Part shown: piece by piece, positions 8,698 to 19,100 of the stretch
Position numbering within the stretch: the stretch's first letter is position 1
How the letters are laid out: the number at the start of each line of letters is the position of its first letter
DNA from: Bradyrhizobium sp. CB1015
GTDB lineage: Bacteria; Pseudomonadota; Alphaproteobacteria; Rhizobiales; Xanthobacteraceae
Direction: 5' to 3'
Length of the DNA: 64,000 nt
NCBI RefSeq assembly: GCF_025200925.1
Contig: NZ_CP104174.1
Location: forward strand, 1,116,001-1,180,000
Translations under genes and position numbers: made by a program
The notes under the pieces: model-generated
What the model was told of the DNA's origin: nothing
Database searches by the model: none
What the model saw: the letters and a program-made list of their open reading frames with translations, nothing else

Positions 8698-10059
8698 ATG
8701 CCTGCTTTTCCCGCCGCCACCACTGTGCTCGACTCCCTGCTGTTTCGCGACGCCTTCGGCACGCCTGAGATGCGCGAGGTGTTCTCCGACGTCGCGACGG
8801 TCGCGCGCTATGCCGACGTCGAGGTGGCGCTGGCGAAGGCGGAGGCGAAGTGCGGTGTGATCCCACACGAGGCGGCCGCAGCGATCGCGGCACGGACCGA
8901 CGTCGCCGCGCTGGATTTCGATCTGCTCAGGCAGGAGACCGATGTGGTCGGCTATCCGATCCTGCCTTTGGTGCATCAGATGGTCAAGCAATGCGGCGAG
9001 GCGGGCCGCTACGTGCATTGGGGCGCCACCACGCAGGACATCATGGATACCGCCGTGGTGCTGCAGCTGCGCGCCGCGCTCGAGATCGTCGAACGCGACA
9101 TCGCCGAGCTGCGCAAGATCCTCGCCGATTTGTCGAAGCGCCATCGCGACACGGCGATGGCGGGGCGCACCCATCTGCAGCAGGCGCTGCCGGTGACCTT
9201 CGGCTACAAGACCGCGATCTGGCTCGCGATGTTCGACCGCCACGCCGAGCGGTTGGCGCAGCTGAAGCCGCGCGTGCTGGTCGGCCAGTTTGCCGGCGCT
9301 GCCGGCACGCTGGCCTCACTCGGCGACAAGGGGTTCGAGGTGCAGGAGGCGCTCTGTGCCGAGCTGAAGCTCGGCGTTCCCGCCTCGACCTGGCACGTCG
9401 CGCGCGACGGCTTTGCCGAAGCCGTGAACTTCCTTGCTCTCGTCACCGGCTCTCTCGGCAAGATCGCGCTCGACATCATGATCATGGCCTCGACCGAGTT
9501 CGCCGAGGTCTACGAGCCTTTCGTCAAGGGGCGCGGCGCCTCCTCGACCATGCCGCAGAAGCGCAACCCGATCTCCTCGGAGCTGATGCTTGCGGCGTCC
9601 AAGGCCGTGCGACAGCACGCCGGCCTGATGCTCGACGCCATGGTGCAGGATTTCGAGCGCGCTACCGGTCCCTGGCACGCCGAATGGATGGCGATCCCGG
9701 AAAGCTTCGTGCTGGCCGCCGGCGCGCTGCACCAGGCGAAGTTCGCGCTCGCAGGCCTCTTCGTAGACGAGGCGAAGATGAACGGCAATCTCGCCATCAG
9801 CCGCGGTCTGATTGTGGCCGAAGCGGTCATGATGGGCCTCGCCCCGCAGATCGGCCGGCAGGAGGCGCATGACGTCGTCTATGACGCCTGTCGTCAGGCC
9901 AACGAGAAGGGGATGAGCCTTGCCGATGCGCTATCCGCAGATTCACGGATATCGAGCCGCATCGATCGTGCCACAATCGAGGCGCTCACTTCGCCGAAAA
10001 ATTACCTCGGCCTTGCGCCCGCCATGGTCGACCGGGTGCTGAAATCGGCAACGCGTTGA
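8698..10059 (+). CDS. class II fumarase/aspartase superfamily lyase (PcaB/PurB-like)
   Basis: The 453-residue protein belongs to the superfamily that eliminates fumarate or opens lactone-type products. The signature GASSTMPQKRNPISSE contains the flexible catalytic Ser loop, and HWGATTQDIMDTAVVLQLR and GRTHLQQALPVTFG are the two other conserved regions. A C-terminal adenylosuccinate lyase-type helical domain follows (ISRGLIVAEAVMMGLAPQIGRQEAHDVV). It resembles 3-carboxy-cis,cis-muconate cycloisomerase in length and context, but no other protocatechuate genes are adjacent, so the substrate remains open. Confidence 0.8.
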   Translation: MPAFPAATTVLDSLLFRDAFGTPEMREVFSDVATVARYADVEVALAKAEAKCGVIPHEAAAAIAARTDVAALDFDLLRQETDVVGYPILPLVHQMVKQCGEAGRYVHWGATTQDIMDTAVVLQLRAALEIVERDIAELRKILADLSKRHRDTAMAGRTHLQQALPVTFGYKTAIWLAMFDRHAERLAQLKPRVLVGQFAGAAGTLASLGDKGFEVQEALCAELKLGVPASTWHVARDGFAEAVNFLALVTGSLGKIALDIMIMASTEFAEVYEPFVKGRGASSTMPQKRNPISSELMLAASKAVRQHAGLMLDAMVQDFERATGPWHAEWMAIPESFVLAAGALHQAKFALAGLFVDEAKMNGNLAISRGLIVAEAVMMGLAPQIGRQEAHDVVYDACRQANEKGMSLADALSADSRISSRIDRATIEALTSPKNYLGLAPAMVDRVLKSATR

Positions 10060-10172
10060 AAACCAAAATGCGTGAAACTGCGTATCTTTCCAAGGCCGCA
10101 AGACGCTCGCATACTTGTGCCCCGCGATGCTAGACTTAAATTGAGTGAGCGACTTTCGGCAGAGGGCCCGGC

Positions 10173-11429
10173 ATGACTGATCAACGCAATACTTCCACTC
10201 CCATCGATCCCGCGAAGCTCGACCGGCTGGCCGAGGTGGCGGTGAAGGTGGGCCTGGGCTTGCGGCCGGGACAGGATCTGCTTCTGACGGCGCCCGCAAT
10301 CGCGCTGCCGCTGGTGCGGCGGATTGCCGTGCATGCCTACAAGGCGGGCGCCGGCCTCGTGACGCCGATCCTGTCGGACGAGGAGATGACGCTGGCGCGC
10401 TACCGCCACGGCCACGACAACAGCTTCGATCGTGCCGCCGGCTGGCTCTACGAGGGCATGGCCAAGGCGTTCTCGGACAATACCGCGCGGCTCGCCATCG
10501 TCGGCGACAATCCGATGTTGCTGTCGGGCGAGGATCCTTCCAAGGTGGCGCGCGCCAGCAAGGCCAATTCGATGGCCTACCAGCCCGCGCTGGAAAAGAT
10601 CGTCAATTTCGACACCAACTGGAACATCATCGCCTATCCGAGCCCGTCCTGGGCCAAGCTGGTGTTCCCGAACGATCCGGAAGACATCGCGATCGGCAAG
10701 CTCGCTGATGCGATTTTCGCCGCGTCCCGCGTTGATCGCGAGGACGCGATCAGCAATTGGGCGAGCCACAATGCGGTGCTGCGCGAGCGCACCAACTGGC
10801 TCAACGGCCAGCGCTTCCGCGCGCTTCAGTATTCGGGTCCCGGCACCGATCTCACCATCGGTCTCGCCGACGGTCATGAATGGGAAGGCGGCGCCTCGCT
10901 GTCCAAGAACGGCATCAGCTGCAACGCCAATATCCCGACCGAAGAGGTCTTCACCACGCCGCATTGCCGGCGCGTCTACGGCCATGTCGTGAGCTCGAAG
11001 CCGCTATCCTATCAGGGCACGCTGATCGACAACATCGCGGTGCGGTTCGAGGACGGCAAGATCGTCGACGCCAAGGCCTCGCGCGGCGCCGAGTTGCTGA
11101 ACAAGGTGCTCGATACCGACGAGGGCGCGCGGCGCCTCGGCGAAGTGGCCTTGGTGCCGCATTCCTCGCCGATCTCGCAGAGCGGGCTGTTGTTCTACAA
11201 CACGCTGTTCGACGAGAACGCGGCCTCGCACATCGCGCTCGGCCAATGCTATTCGAAATGCTTCGTCAACGGCGCCCAGCTGACGCCGCAGCAGATTGCG
11301 GCGCAAGGCGGCAACCAGAGCCTGATCCATATCGACTGGATGATCGGCTCGGCCGAGACCGACATCGACGGCATCCTGGCCGACGGCAGCAAGGTGCCCG
11401 TCTTCCGCAAGGGCGAGTGGGCGAAGTAA
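10173..11429 (+). CDS. M29 family aminopeptidase
   Basis: The 418-residue metallo-aminopeptidase-like protein resembles AmpS/AmpT (thermophilic metalloprotease family), which release N-terminal residues from peptides using two divalent metals. Family landmarks include LVRRIAVHAYKAGAGLVTPILSDEE near the N-terminus, DLTIGLADGHEWEGG, and NIPTEEVFTTPH carrying the metal-binding Glu residues. GEVALVPHSSPISQSGLLFYNTLFDENAASHIALG and the C-terminal HIDWMIGSAETDIDG carry the metal-binding His and Asp. No signal peptide is seen, so it is cytoplasmic. Confidence 0.9.
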   Translation: MTDQRNTSTPIDPAKLDRLAEVAVKVGLGLRPGQDLLLTAPAIALPLVRRIAVHAYKAGAGLVTPILSDEEMTLARYRHGHDNSFDRAAGWLYEGMAKAFSDNTARLAIVGDNPMLLSGEDPSKVARASKANSMAYQPALEKIVNFDTNWNIIAYPSPSWAKLVFPNDPEDIAIGKLADAIFAASRVDREDAISNWASHNAVLRERTNWLNGQRFRALQYSGPGTDLTIGLADGHEWEGGASLSKNGISCNANIPTEEVFTTPHCRRVYGHVVSSKPLSYQGTLIDNIAVRFEDGKIVDAKASRGAELLNKVLDTDEGARRLGEVALVPHSSPISQSGLLFYNTLFDENAASHIALGQCYSKCFVNGAQLTPQQIAAQGGNQSLIHIDWMIGSAETDIDGILADGSKVPVFRKGEWAK

Positions 11430-11711
11430 CCTTGCGTCACTCGGCTTGATCGCGGACGAGCTGAGTCGCCGCGCGGCCGGCGGCCAGAGCCATACCAGTG
11501 CCGTCGCGCACTTTGTCGCACCCGGGAAGGACCGGGTCATGTCCGTGGATTTGCAAGGAAATTGCGACGTTAACCGTTTGCACGTGTCGCTTCCGGCTGA
11601 TTCTCGAAATCGATGTAAGAAAGAATTAGAAACGGGCGACTAGCGTCCGAACATCTTTCGAGACAATCCCGGCCGGGATTCGGTCGCAAATATCATTTCC
11701 CGAGGAAGCAG

Positions 11712-12161
11712 ATGTCATTGATTGAAGTCGGTAGTTGCAATGTTGACCTCGAGCCGAGCCCGATCGAGCCGTCCTGGATCATCGAGGGCAACCCGGTGTC
11801 GCGCTCGCGCGTCCTGTCCACCAGCGACGACCGCACCGCCCAGACCATCATCTGGCACTGCACGGAAGGGCGCTTCAACTGGTACTACGACATCGACGAG
11901 ACGATCATGATCATGGAAGGATCGATCGTGCTCGAGAGCGACGGCATGCCGCCCAAGCGCTACGGCCCCGGCGACGTGATTTTCTTCCGCAACGGCGCGC
12001 ATGCCAAATGGCATGTCGAAGGCCACGTCAAGAAGATCGCCTTCTGCCGCAAGACCAATCCGGTGATGATCGGTTTCCTGATCCGCGTCGTCAACAAGCT
12101 GAAGAAGATCTTCACCTCGACCGGCGAGCGCCGCCCGGCCTCGCTGATGGGCGCCGGCTAA
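11712..12161 (+). CDS. cupin-domain protein
   Basis: A 149-residue single-domain cupin. The core runs from RFNWYYDIDETIMIMEGSIVLESDG to RYGPGDVIFFRNGAHAKWHV, matching the two cupin motifs with candidate metal ligands Glu and His. It resembles the DUF861/EutQ-like cupins. The C-terminal tail is basic (VVNKLKKIFTSTGERR). GAGGAAGCAG precedes the start. It is a single gene ending at a strong terminator. The function (binding or isomerase activity) cannot be deduced. Confidence 0.75.
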   Translation: MSLIEVGSCNVDLEPSPIEPSWIIEGNPVSRSRVLSTSDDRTAQTIIWHCTEGRFNWYYDIDETIMIMEGSIVLESDGMPPKRYGPGDVIFFRNGAHAKWHVEGHVKKIAFCRKTNPVMIGFLIRVVNKLKKIFTSTGERRPASLMGAG

Positions 12162-12204
12162 GCGGATTCGAGGGTTTCAAGGACGCTTCCCAGCGGCCAC
12201 GACG

Positions 12205-12243
12205 AAGAGGGGTCGGAATCAATGTCCCGGCCCCTCTTTTCTC
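12205..12243 (+). terminator. rho-independent terminator after the cupin gene
   Basis: Stem AAGAGGGG-T-CGG (12205-12216) pairs with CCG-G-CCCCTCTT (12227-12238), followed by TTTTCTC. The palindrome also serves in reverse for the convergent gene ending at 12270. Confidence 0.8.
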
Positions 12244-12269
12244 GTTCCGATGTCATGGCCTGATGACGT

Positions 12270-12791
12270 TCATGACCTGCGCCGTCGCGCTCTGACCTCC
12301 ACCATCAGCCGCCAGTCCTGCGCTGCTGCCGACTTTGCCTCGCCAAGCCAGTGAAAGGAGTCGTCCGTGATCTCGGTGAAGCTCCAGCGCGTCAGCTCGC
12401 CGGCTTCCGTCGTGCCTTCCTGCACGATGTCCTCGCCCCTCGGGCGGCCGATCTGCTGCCGGAACACGCGGCGGCCCGGATCGAACCAGGAAATCCGCCA
12501 CGCATCCATGGCCGGATCGTAGACGCGCAGCGTCGTGCCATACCAATTGCCGGCGATCGGAAAGGCGGCGCCGCCCGCCGGCCGGGGAATGATCCACACG
12601 TCCTGCACGGCGCGGCCTTCGAGCACCCAGCCGAAATGGATCTCGCCCGGCGCACTGTGGCTCGTTCCGTCCGGTCCATGGGCGGTGACCTCGGCGTTCC
12701 AGTCGCCGACGAAGCGGCCGTAGAGGTGGAGCGCCGCGGCGTGCTCGGGGTTGGGTCCGTCCGCATGCAATAGTCGCGCAAAGTCGTTCAT
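12270..12791 (-). CDS. lipocalin-like/DUF1579-type hypothetical protein
   Basis: A 173-residue soluble protein. The ATG at 12791 is chosen for the AGGAG ribosome-binding site 6-10 bases upstream; an upstream in-frame ATG at 12821 lacks one. The alternating strand pattern (YGRFVGDWNAEVTAHGPDG, EIHFGWVLEGRAVQDVWIIP, LRVYDPAMDAWRISWFDPGRR, ELTRWSFTEITDDSFHWLGE) fits the small beta-barrel seen in DUF1579/lipocalin-like proteins. Ligand and role are unknown. Confidence 0.7.
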   Translation of the reverse strand: MNDFARLLHADGPNPEHAAALHLYGRFVGDWNAEVTAHGPDGTSHSAPGEIHFGWVLEGRAVQDVWIIPRPAGGAAFPIAGNWYGTTLRVYDPAMDAWRISWFDPGRRVFRQQIGRPRGEDIVQEGTTEAGELTRWSFTEITDDSFHWLGEAKSAAAQDWRLMVEVRARRRRS

Positions 12792-12856
12792 GTCGCTCTC
12801 CTGTTGCAGGGAGATCAGCATGACCCGCTAGGAGCCGGCTTGGAAAAAATTGCGCC

Positions 12857-13669
12857 TCAGACGCCGTCGAGGATGATCACCGTCGGCTTCGTCGGCAGCG
12901 TATCCCGCGACATCCGGAACGAGCGCTCGATGCGCCGGTCGATCTCGAACTGCTGGCCGATCCGGCGCATGAAGTCGTCGAGCGGGGTGGCGAAGCGATG
13001 CATCGGCAGCACCACGGAGGCGCGCAAGCGCTTGGTGATTTCCGAGATCCCCTCGAGCGACATGGTGTAGGTACCGTCGATCGGCACCATCACGATGTCG
13101 AGCCGTCCGATCTGGGCGAAATGGCTGTCGTCGAGCTTGTGATGGAGGTGGCCGAGATGGCCGATACAGAGGCCGGCTGCCTCGAAGATGAAGATGGAAT
13201 TGCCGTCGCGGATCATGTCCGCGCCGGCATCGTCGCCGTAATAGCGGCGGATGTCGGTGGTGACGTTGCGGATAAAGGTATCGCCGATGCGTTGCGACAC
13301 GATCGCCGGCTTGCCGTCCTCGCTCCAGCCATGCAGCACGTTGGGAATGCGCCTGTCCGGAAAGAGAGTGTAATGGGTGCTGTGGGCGCGGTTCATGGTG
13401 ACGACGTCGGGCAGCCGGCCGACCTGATAGGCGCCGCTATAATCGGTGGCGATGCGTAAGCCGCCGGGCGTGTCGATGTAGTAGGTGGAATGGCCCGCAT
13501 AGGTGATCTCGACCTCGGCGGCGGCCGCCGCCTGCCTGAAGGCAACGGGCATGACCCGCGGCGCGGCATTGGCCATTGCCAGGCATTCGCTGCGCTGTGG
13601 CTGCTGGGCGAGGGCAGGGGTCAGGAATGCGCCGAACAGCGCGATAGCCGCCAAAACCAATCGCCGCAT
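12857..13669 (-). CDS. exported MBL-fold metallohydrolase-like protein
   Basis: The 270-residue protein has a cleavable signal peptide (MRRLVLAAIALFGAFLTPALAQ), so it acts in the periplasm. The start at 13669 is supported by GGGACGGAG upstream; the longer reading frame from 13741 would bury the signal. The body is of the UlaG-like beta-lactamase superfamily: ITYAGHSTYYIDTPGG, IGHLGHLHHKL, VMVPIDGTYTM and VVLPMHRF. The usual HxHxDH metal motif is replaced by NRAHSTHY, so metal binding may be altered. Confidence 0.75.
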   Translation of the reverse strand: MRRLVLAAIALFGAFLTPALAQQPQRSECLAMANAAPRVMPVAFRQAAAAAEVEITYAGHSTYYIDTPGGLRIATDYSGAYQVGRLPDVVTMNRAHSTHYTLFPDRRIPNVLHGWSEDGKPAIVSQRIGDTFIRNVTTDIRRYYGDDAGADMIRDGNSIFIFEAAGLCIGHLGHLHHKLDDSHFAQIGRLDIVMVPIDGTYTMSLEGISEITKRLRASVVLPMHRFATPLDDFMRRIGQQFEIDRRIERSFRMSRDTLPTKPTVIILDGV

Positions 13670-13760
13670 GGCTCCGTCCCCGATGACTTCACGGCGAAGT
13701 CTAGCGTGCAAAGCGGAGCCTCGCCAATGGGGTGGGATCAACAGCGCGTCAGTGTCGCAC

Positions 13761-15286
13761 CTATTGCTCGCGCTTCGGGCTGAACTTCCACGTGACGGCG
13801 ACGAGGCCTGCGGTGATCAGGCCGCTGATGAGGCCCGCCAGCGGTAGGGCGAGCAGCAGTGCGGCGGTGGCGGCCCAGCCGATCGAGGAGAAGGCCTCGG
13901 CGAAGGTCGCCAGCCGCGAGGACGTTTGGCGGCGGCGGAATTGGCTGCGCCGTGCCTGCACCCGGAACCAGAGCTGGATCGCGGTCGCCGAGGCCGCGCT
14001 GATGATTATCGCGCCGGCACTGATTGCGGCCTGGAATGGCGAGGCAAACGCCAGCGCCGCCAGCAGCGGAGCGAAGATCACGGCGATCGCGATCAGCACC
14101 ACCTCGATCTTGGCGCGGATGATGCCGGACGGCAGCAAGGGCGCGGTCGCGACCAGGTCGGGGGCGTCCTCGCCCGAGATCGTCAGCCAGGCGAGCCCGC
14201 CGGCGAGCTGTCCGGCCGCCATGACGATGACGGGTGTGATCAGCGTCAGCGCCGCCGAGCTGTCGGCAAAGTTGCGCCAGAGCAGCAGCGCCGGCGGCAC
14301 CAGATAGAGCAGCTGCATCAAGGTCTGCGAGATCAGCCATGGATCGCGCCACAGCAGCGTGAATTCCTTGCGACGCAGCGCCTGCTGGCGCGATCCGCCA
14401 CGGAACGGGCGTTCCTTGGCATGGACGCGGCCCGACGTGGCGTAGGCCGCCGCATCGATCGCGGTGTCGGCAAAGCGGTGCGAGAAGATCGCCATCACAC
14501 TGCCGAGCAGCACTAGAGCGAGCGCGAGAAGCCGCAACAGCGCCTCGTTGTCGCCCATCGCCGCCCGCGCCGGCCACCACCAGATGCTGTCGACGTCGGG
14601 CGCGTAGGCGGCAAGGCGGCCCGAGGTCAGGATGGTGAAGCGCGACAGCGTGCCGTAGGACATGATCGCCGCGACCTGAAGCGCGATCACGAAGCCCGCG
14701 CCGATGATCGCCGCGAGGATCTGGGCGATCAGGCGCGTCCGCGCCGGGCCGATCAGCCGGAACAGGAGAATGGTGACGGCGATCGCGATCGCCGCCGCCG
14801 ACAGGCCCATCGCGATGACGACGCCGAAGGCCGCGAGCCAGCGCGCGCCGCCGCCGATCACGAGAACGTCGATGAAGGGTGTCGAGAACAGCAGCGCGAG
14901 CACGGTGACGGTCAGCGCGATCGCGGCGATGCGGACCGAGAACAGATTGGCGAGCCGCGCCGGCGAGGACATGATCAGGTCGAGATCGGCGCGGGCGTAA
15001 AATACCCGTGTCACCGATTCGATCGCCTGCGACAGCATCAAGGTCCAGGCGAGAAAGATCGTCGCCGAAATCACGATCAGCGAGGATTTGTCGAGCGGCA
15101 GCTGCAGGTCGGCGAATCGGCCGATCACCGCCCAGGCCGGCAGGTGAAGCAGCGCGGCGAAGCACAACAGGCCGATCATTGCCGCGCGCGCCCGTTTGCG
15201 CCGCCCGCCCGTCATCATGGCGAGCCATTCGCGCCAGGCGAGCCGCAGCTCGTGGCGGGCGAACCAGGACAGCGCGGTGGCCGAGC

Positions 15287-15290
<4 letters not shown>
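13761..15290 (-). CDS. ABC-2-type exporter permease
   Basis: The 509-residue integral membrane protein has about 10-12 hydrophobic segments (e.g. AMIGLLCFAALLHLPAWAVIG, IAAIALTVTVLALLFSTPFI, AIFAPLLAALAFASPFQAAI). Its start codon overlaps the stop of the ATPase gene upstream (ATGA at 15287-15290), so the two are translationally coupled and form one exporter. The cytoplasmic loop (RVHAKERPFRGGSRQQALRRKEFTLLWRDPW) probably contacts the ATPase. The substrate is unknown. Confidence 0.8.
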
Positions 15291-16036
<746 letters not shown>

Positions 16037-16309
16037 GACGGCCACCCATCCGGTTTGCATCGCCCGCGACCATGACCCGAAGATGTTTCGGCACCGTGAA
16101 TCGCACTGCCGCAAATTCCGCCAACCGGATTGGACTAAAGGCAAGGCATCCCGACAAGTCACCGTTTGTTGACAGCGCGCGGGCGTTCGGGCTGAATTGA
16201 TTCCGGACAAATGGCGCGAACGCGGCGAAACGACTGCGTAGCGACTGGACACAAGATGCGGCAAGGCGGCCAAAAGAACCCGCCGGTTGCATCGGGAGGA
16301 TGCGCGGCG

Positions 16310-17185
16310 ATGCTGGATTTCGTTCAGCAGCTGGTCAGCGGTGTTGCGCTCGGCTGCGTCTACGGCCTGATCGCGCTCGGCTTCGTGCTCGTCTACAAGG
16401 CCACCGAGGTCGTCAATTTCGCCCAGGGCGACCTGATGATGCTGGGCGGCTTCTTCGCCTTCACCTTCATCGGCATGATGGGCCTGAACTACTGGATCGG
16501 CTTTGCCGGTGCGGTGGCGGCGATGGCGCTGTTCGGCATGCTGGCCGAGCGCGTGGTGGTGCGGCCGATCCTCGGCTATCCGCAATTCTCCATCATCATG
16601 GCGACGATCGGCCTCGGCTATTTCCTGCGCTCGGTCGCCGGCATGATCTGGGGCACCGACGACCTGAAGATCGAGACGCCGTTCAGCCAGGGCGTGCTGC
16701 GCATGGGCTCGCTGGTGCTCGCCTACGACAAGCTCTCGGTGATCGCGGCGACGATGATTCTGTGCACGCTGCTCTGGCTGTTCTTCAACAAGACCACGCT
16801 CGGCACCGCGATGCCCGCCAGTTCCGAGAACATGCTGGCGGCCTATTACATGGGCATTCCGGTCAAGCGCGTGGTGTCCGTCGTCTGGGCCATCAGCGCG
16901 GCGGTCGCGACCTGTGCCGGCGTGCTGCTGGCGCCCATCACCTTCATCCATTCCAACGTCGGCCTCGTGCTCGGCCTGAAGGCGTTTCCCGCCGCCGTGC
17001 TCGGCGGTTTCGGCTCGATCCCGGGCGCCGTGGTCGGCGGCGTCCTGATCGGCGTGATCGAGAGCATGGCCGGCTTTTACCTGCCCGAGGGCTGGAAGGA
17101 CGTCGCGCCCTACATCGTGCTGCTCACCGTGCTGCTGCTGAAGCCCGAGGGCCTGTTCGGCCTCCACGTCCGCAAGAAGGTCTGA
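16310..17185 (+). CDS. livH: branched-chain amino acid-type ABC transporter permease (LivH family)
   Basis: Inner-membrane permease of 291 residues that opens a six-gene operon. The start at 16310 is supported by GGGAGGA 9 bases upstream. Typical LivH features are LVSGVALGCVYGLIALGFVLVYKATEVVNFAQGDLMM near the N-terminus and LKAFPAAVLGGFGSIPGAVVGG before the last helices. Partner of LivM at 17191. The operon also contains an acyl-CoA ligase, so the substrate may be an organic acid rather than leucine. Confidence 0.9.
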   Translation: MLDFVQQLVSGVALGCVYGLIALGFVLVYKATEVVNFAQGDLMMLGGFFAFTFIGMMGLNYWIGFAGAVAAMALFGMLAERVVVRPILGYPQFSIIMATIGLGYFLRSVAGMIWGTDDLKIETPFSQGVLRMGSLVLAYDKLSVIAATMILCTLLWLFFNKTTLGTAMPASSENMLAAYYMGIPVKRVVSVVWAISAAVATCAGVLLAPITFIHSNVGLVLGLKAFPAAVLGGFGSIPGAVVGGVLIGVIESMAGFYLPEGWKDVAPYIVLLTVLLLKPEGLFGLHVRKKV

Positions 17186-17190
17186 ACGCT

Positions 17191-18342
17191 ATGCGCTTCC
17201 TGTTCAAGACCGACTACGAGGACGACATCAAGCTGTTCCCGCACTCGGGTTACGTCGTGACCTACGGCGTCCTGCTCGCGCTGCTGCTGATCGCGCCTTA
17301 CGTGCTCTCCAGCTATCTGATGAGCCAGCTGGTCTTCGTCTGCATCTATGCGACCGTCGGCGTGGCGCTGCTGATCCTGACCGGCTTCACCGGGCAGGCC
17401 TCGCTCGGGCACGCGGCGTTTCTCGCCATCGGGGCCTACACCGCGGCTTACTTGCAGAAATACAACGTGCCGTTCCCGGTCTACTTCCTCGCCGCCGGAC
17501 TGTTGACCGGCATCATCGGCGCGATGGTCGGCTTCCCGGCGCTGCGCCTCACCGGCATCTATCTCGTCATCGCCACCATCTCGTTTGCACTGATCGTGGA
17601 GGAGATCCTGGCGCGGTGGGAGAGCGTCACCCACGGCAACGAGGGCATGCGGGTCAAGACGCTGTCGCTGCTCGGCGTCGCGGTTCCGCGCGACAGCCCG
17701 ACCTTCTATTACCTCTGCCTTGCCGTGCTGGTGCTGACCATCGTCGGCACGCTCAATCTGCTGCGTTCGCCGACGGGCCGCGCCTTCGTCGCGATCCGCG
17801 ACAGTGAGACCGCGGCGCGCAGCATGGGCGTCAACGTCGCGCTCTACAAAGTGAAGTCCTTCGCGATCTCGGCCGCGATCACCGGCTTTGCCGGCGTCCT
17901 CTTCGCGCACAAGCTCTCCTTCATCTCGCCGGAGATGTTCACGCTGCAGCTCTCGATCGAGTTCATCATCGTGATCTTGATCGGCGGCACTTTCAGCCTG
18001 CACGGCGCAGTTCTGGGCGCGATCTTCATCGTGATGATCGATCCGTTCCTCACCTACCTGAAGGACGACATGCCCGGCATCATCGCCGGCATTGCCGCGA
18101 CCTTCGGGGCGGGCTCATCGACTGCGGGCAACATCCAGGCGAAGGTCGCGGCCTTCGCCTCGCTCAACGGGCTGAAGGGCGCGATCTACGGCATCATCAT
18201 CGTGCTGTTCGTGCTGTTCGAGCCGCTCGGGCTCTACGGCCGCTGGCTCAAGATCAAGCTCTTCTTCCAGCTGTTCCCGCTCTACAAGCGCGCCACCTTC
18301 AAGCGGCAGAAGATCTACGTGAAGTCGGAGCGCAACCGATGA
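17191..18342 (+). CDS. livM: branched-chain amino acid-type ABC transporter permease (LivM family)
   Basis: Second membrane subunit, 383 residues, starting 5 bases after livH. Characteristic LivM segments are LTGFTGQASLGHAAFLAIGAYTAAYL and TGRAFVAIRDSETAARSMGVNVALYKVKSFAISA, the ATPase-coupling region. The C-terminus has a basic tail after the last helix (YKRATFKRQKIYVKSERNR). Its stop overlaps the start of livG (ATGA, 18339-18342). The frame is open upstream through livH, but the ATG at 17191 is the natural start. Confidence 0.9.
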   Translation: MRFLFKTDYEDDIKLFPHSGYVVTYGVLLALLLIAPYVLSSYLMSQLVFVCIYATVGVALLILTGFTGQASLGHAAFLAIGAYTAAYLQKYNVPFPVYFLAAGLLTGIIGAMVGFPALRLTGIYLVIATISFALIVEEILARWESVTHGNEGMRVKTLSLLGVAVPRDSPTFYYLCLAVLVLTIVGTLNLLRSPTGRAFVAIRDSETAARSMGVNVALYKVKSFAISAAITGFAGVLFAHKLSFISPEMFTLQLSIEFIIVILIGGTFSLHGAVLGAIFIVMIDPFLTYLKDDMPGIIAGIAATFGAGSSTAGNIQAKVAAFASLNGLKGAIYGIIIVLFVLFEPLGLYGRWLKIKLFFQLFPLYKRATFKRQKIYVKSERNR

Positions 18343-19097
18343 GTTATTTCCGCGCCGAGAACCTGTCGCTGCATTTCGGCGGCCTCAAGGCGGTCGATGC
18401 GGTCTCGTTCGCGGTGGAGAAGGGCGAGATCCTCTCGATCATCGGGCCGAACGGCGCCGGCAAGAGCTCGATCTTCAACCTGATCTCGCGGATCTACCGG
18501 CCGACCTCGGGCCGCATCTTCTTCGAGGACCAGGACATCACCGAGCAGCCGCCCTACGACATCGCCAAGCTCGGCATCGCCCGCACCTTCCAGAACATCG
18601 AGCTGTTCGAGAACGCGACCGTGCTGTCGAACCTTCTGGTCGGCCGCCACCGCCATTCAACGACGCAGCTGTGGCAGGAGCTCTTGTTCCTGCCGAGCGT
18701 GCGGGCCAACGAGAAGGTGCACCGCCGCAGGGTCGAGCAGGTCATCGAGTTCCTCGACCTCGAACCCTATCGCGACAAGCTGATCTCGGGACTGCCTTAC
18801 GGCGTGCGCAAGGTGATCGAGCTGGCACGCGCATTGTGCTCGGAGCCGAAGCTGATCCTGCTCGACGAGCCGTCCTCCGGCCTCAATGTCGAGGAGACCG
18901 ACGACATGTCGTTCTGGATCCGCGACATGAAGAGCGAGCTCGGCGTCACCGTGCTGATGGTCGAGCACGACATGTCGCTGGTCAACCGCGTCTCCGATCG
19001 CGTCATAGCGCTGAACTACGGAAGGGTGCTCGCAATGGGCTCGCCCGCCGAGGTGCAGCAGCACCCCGACGTCGTCGCAGCATATCTGGGAGCCTGA
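18339..19097 (+). CDS. livG: LivG-family ABC transporter ATP-binding protein
   Basis: 252-residue ATPase with Walker A GPNGAGKSS, a signature region PYGVRKVIELARAL (degenerate, as in many LivG), Walker B LILLDEPSSGLN and H-loop VEHDMSLV. The N-terminal YFRAENLSLHFGGLKAVDAVSF is typical of LivG. It overlaps livM by four bases and precedes livF by three. Confidence 0.92.
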   Translation: MSYFRAENLSLHFGGLKAVDAVSFAVEKGEILSIIGPNGAGKSSIFNLISRIYRPTSGRIFFEDQDITEQPPYDIAKLGIARTFQNIELFENATVLSNLLVGRHRHSTTQLWQELLFLPSVRANEKVHRRRVEQVIEFLDLEPYRDKLISGLPYGVRKVIELARALCSEPKLILLDEPSSGLNVEETDDMSFWIRDMKSELGVTVLMVEHDMSLVNRVSDRVIALNYGRVLAMGSPAEVQQHPDVVAAYLGA

Positions 19098-19100
19098 CGC

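Noticed and set aside
16300..18342. Single 680-codon frame covering livH and livM
   Set aside because: The first 297 codons are a frame-shifted shadow of livH; LivM begins at 17191.
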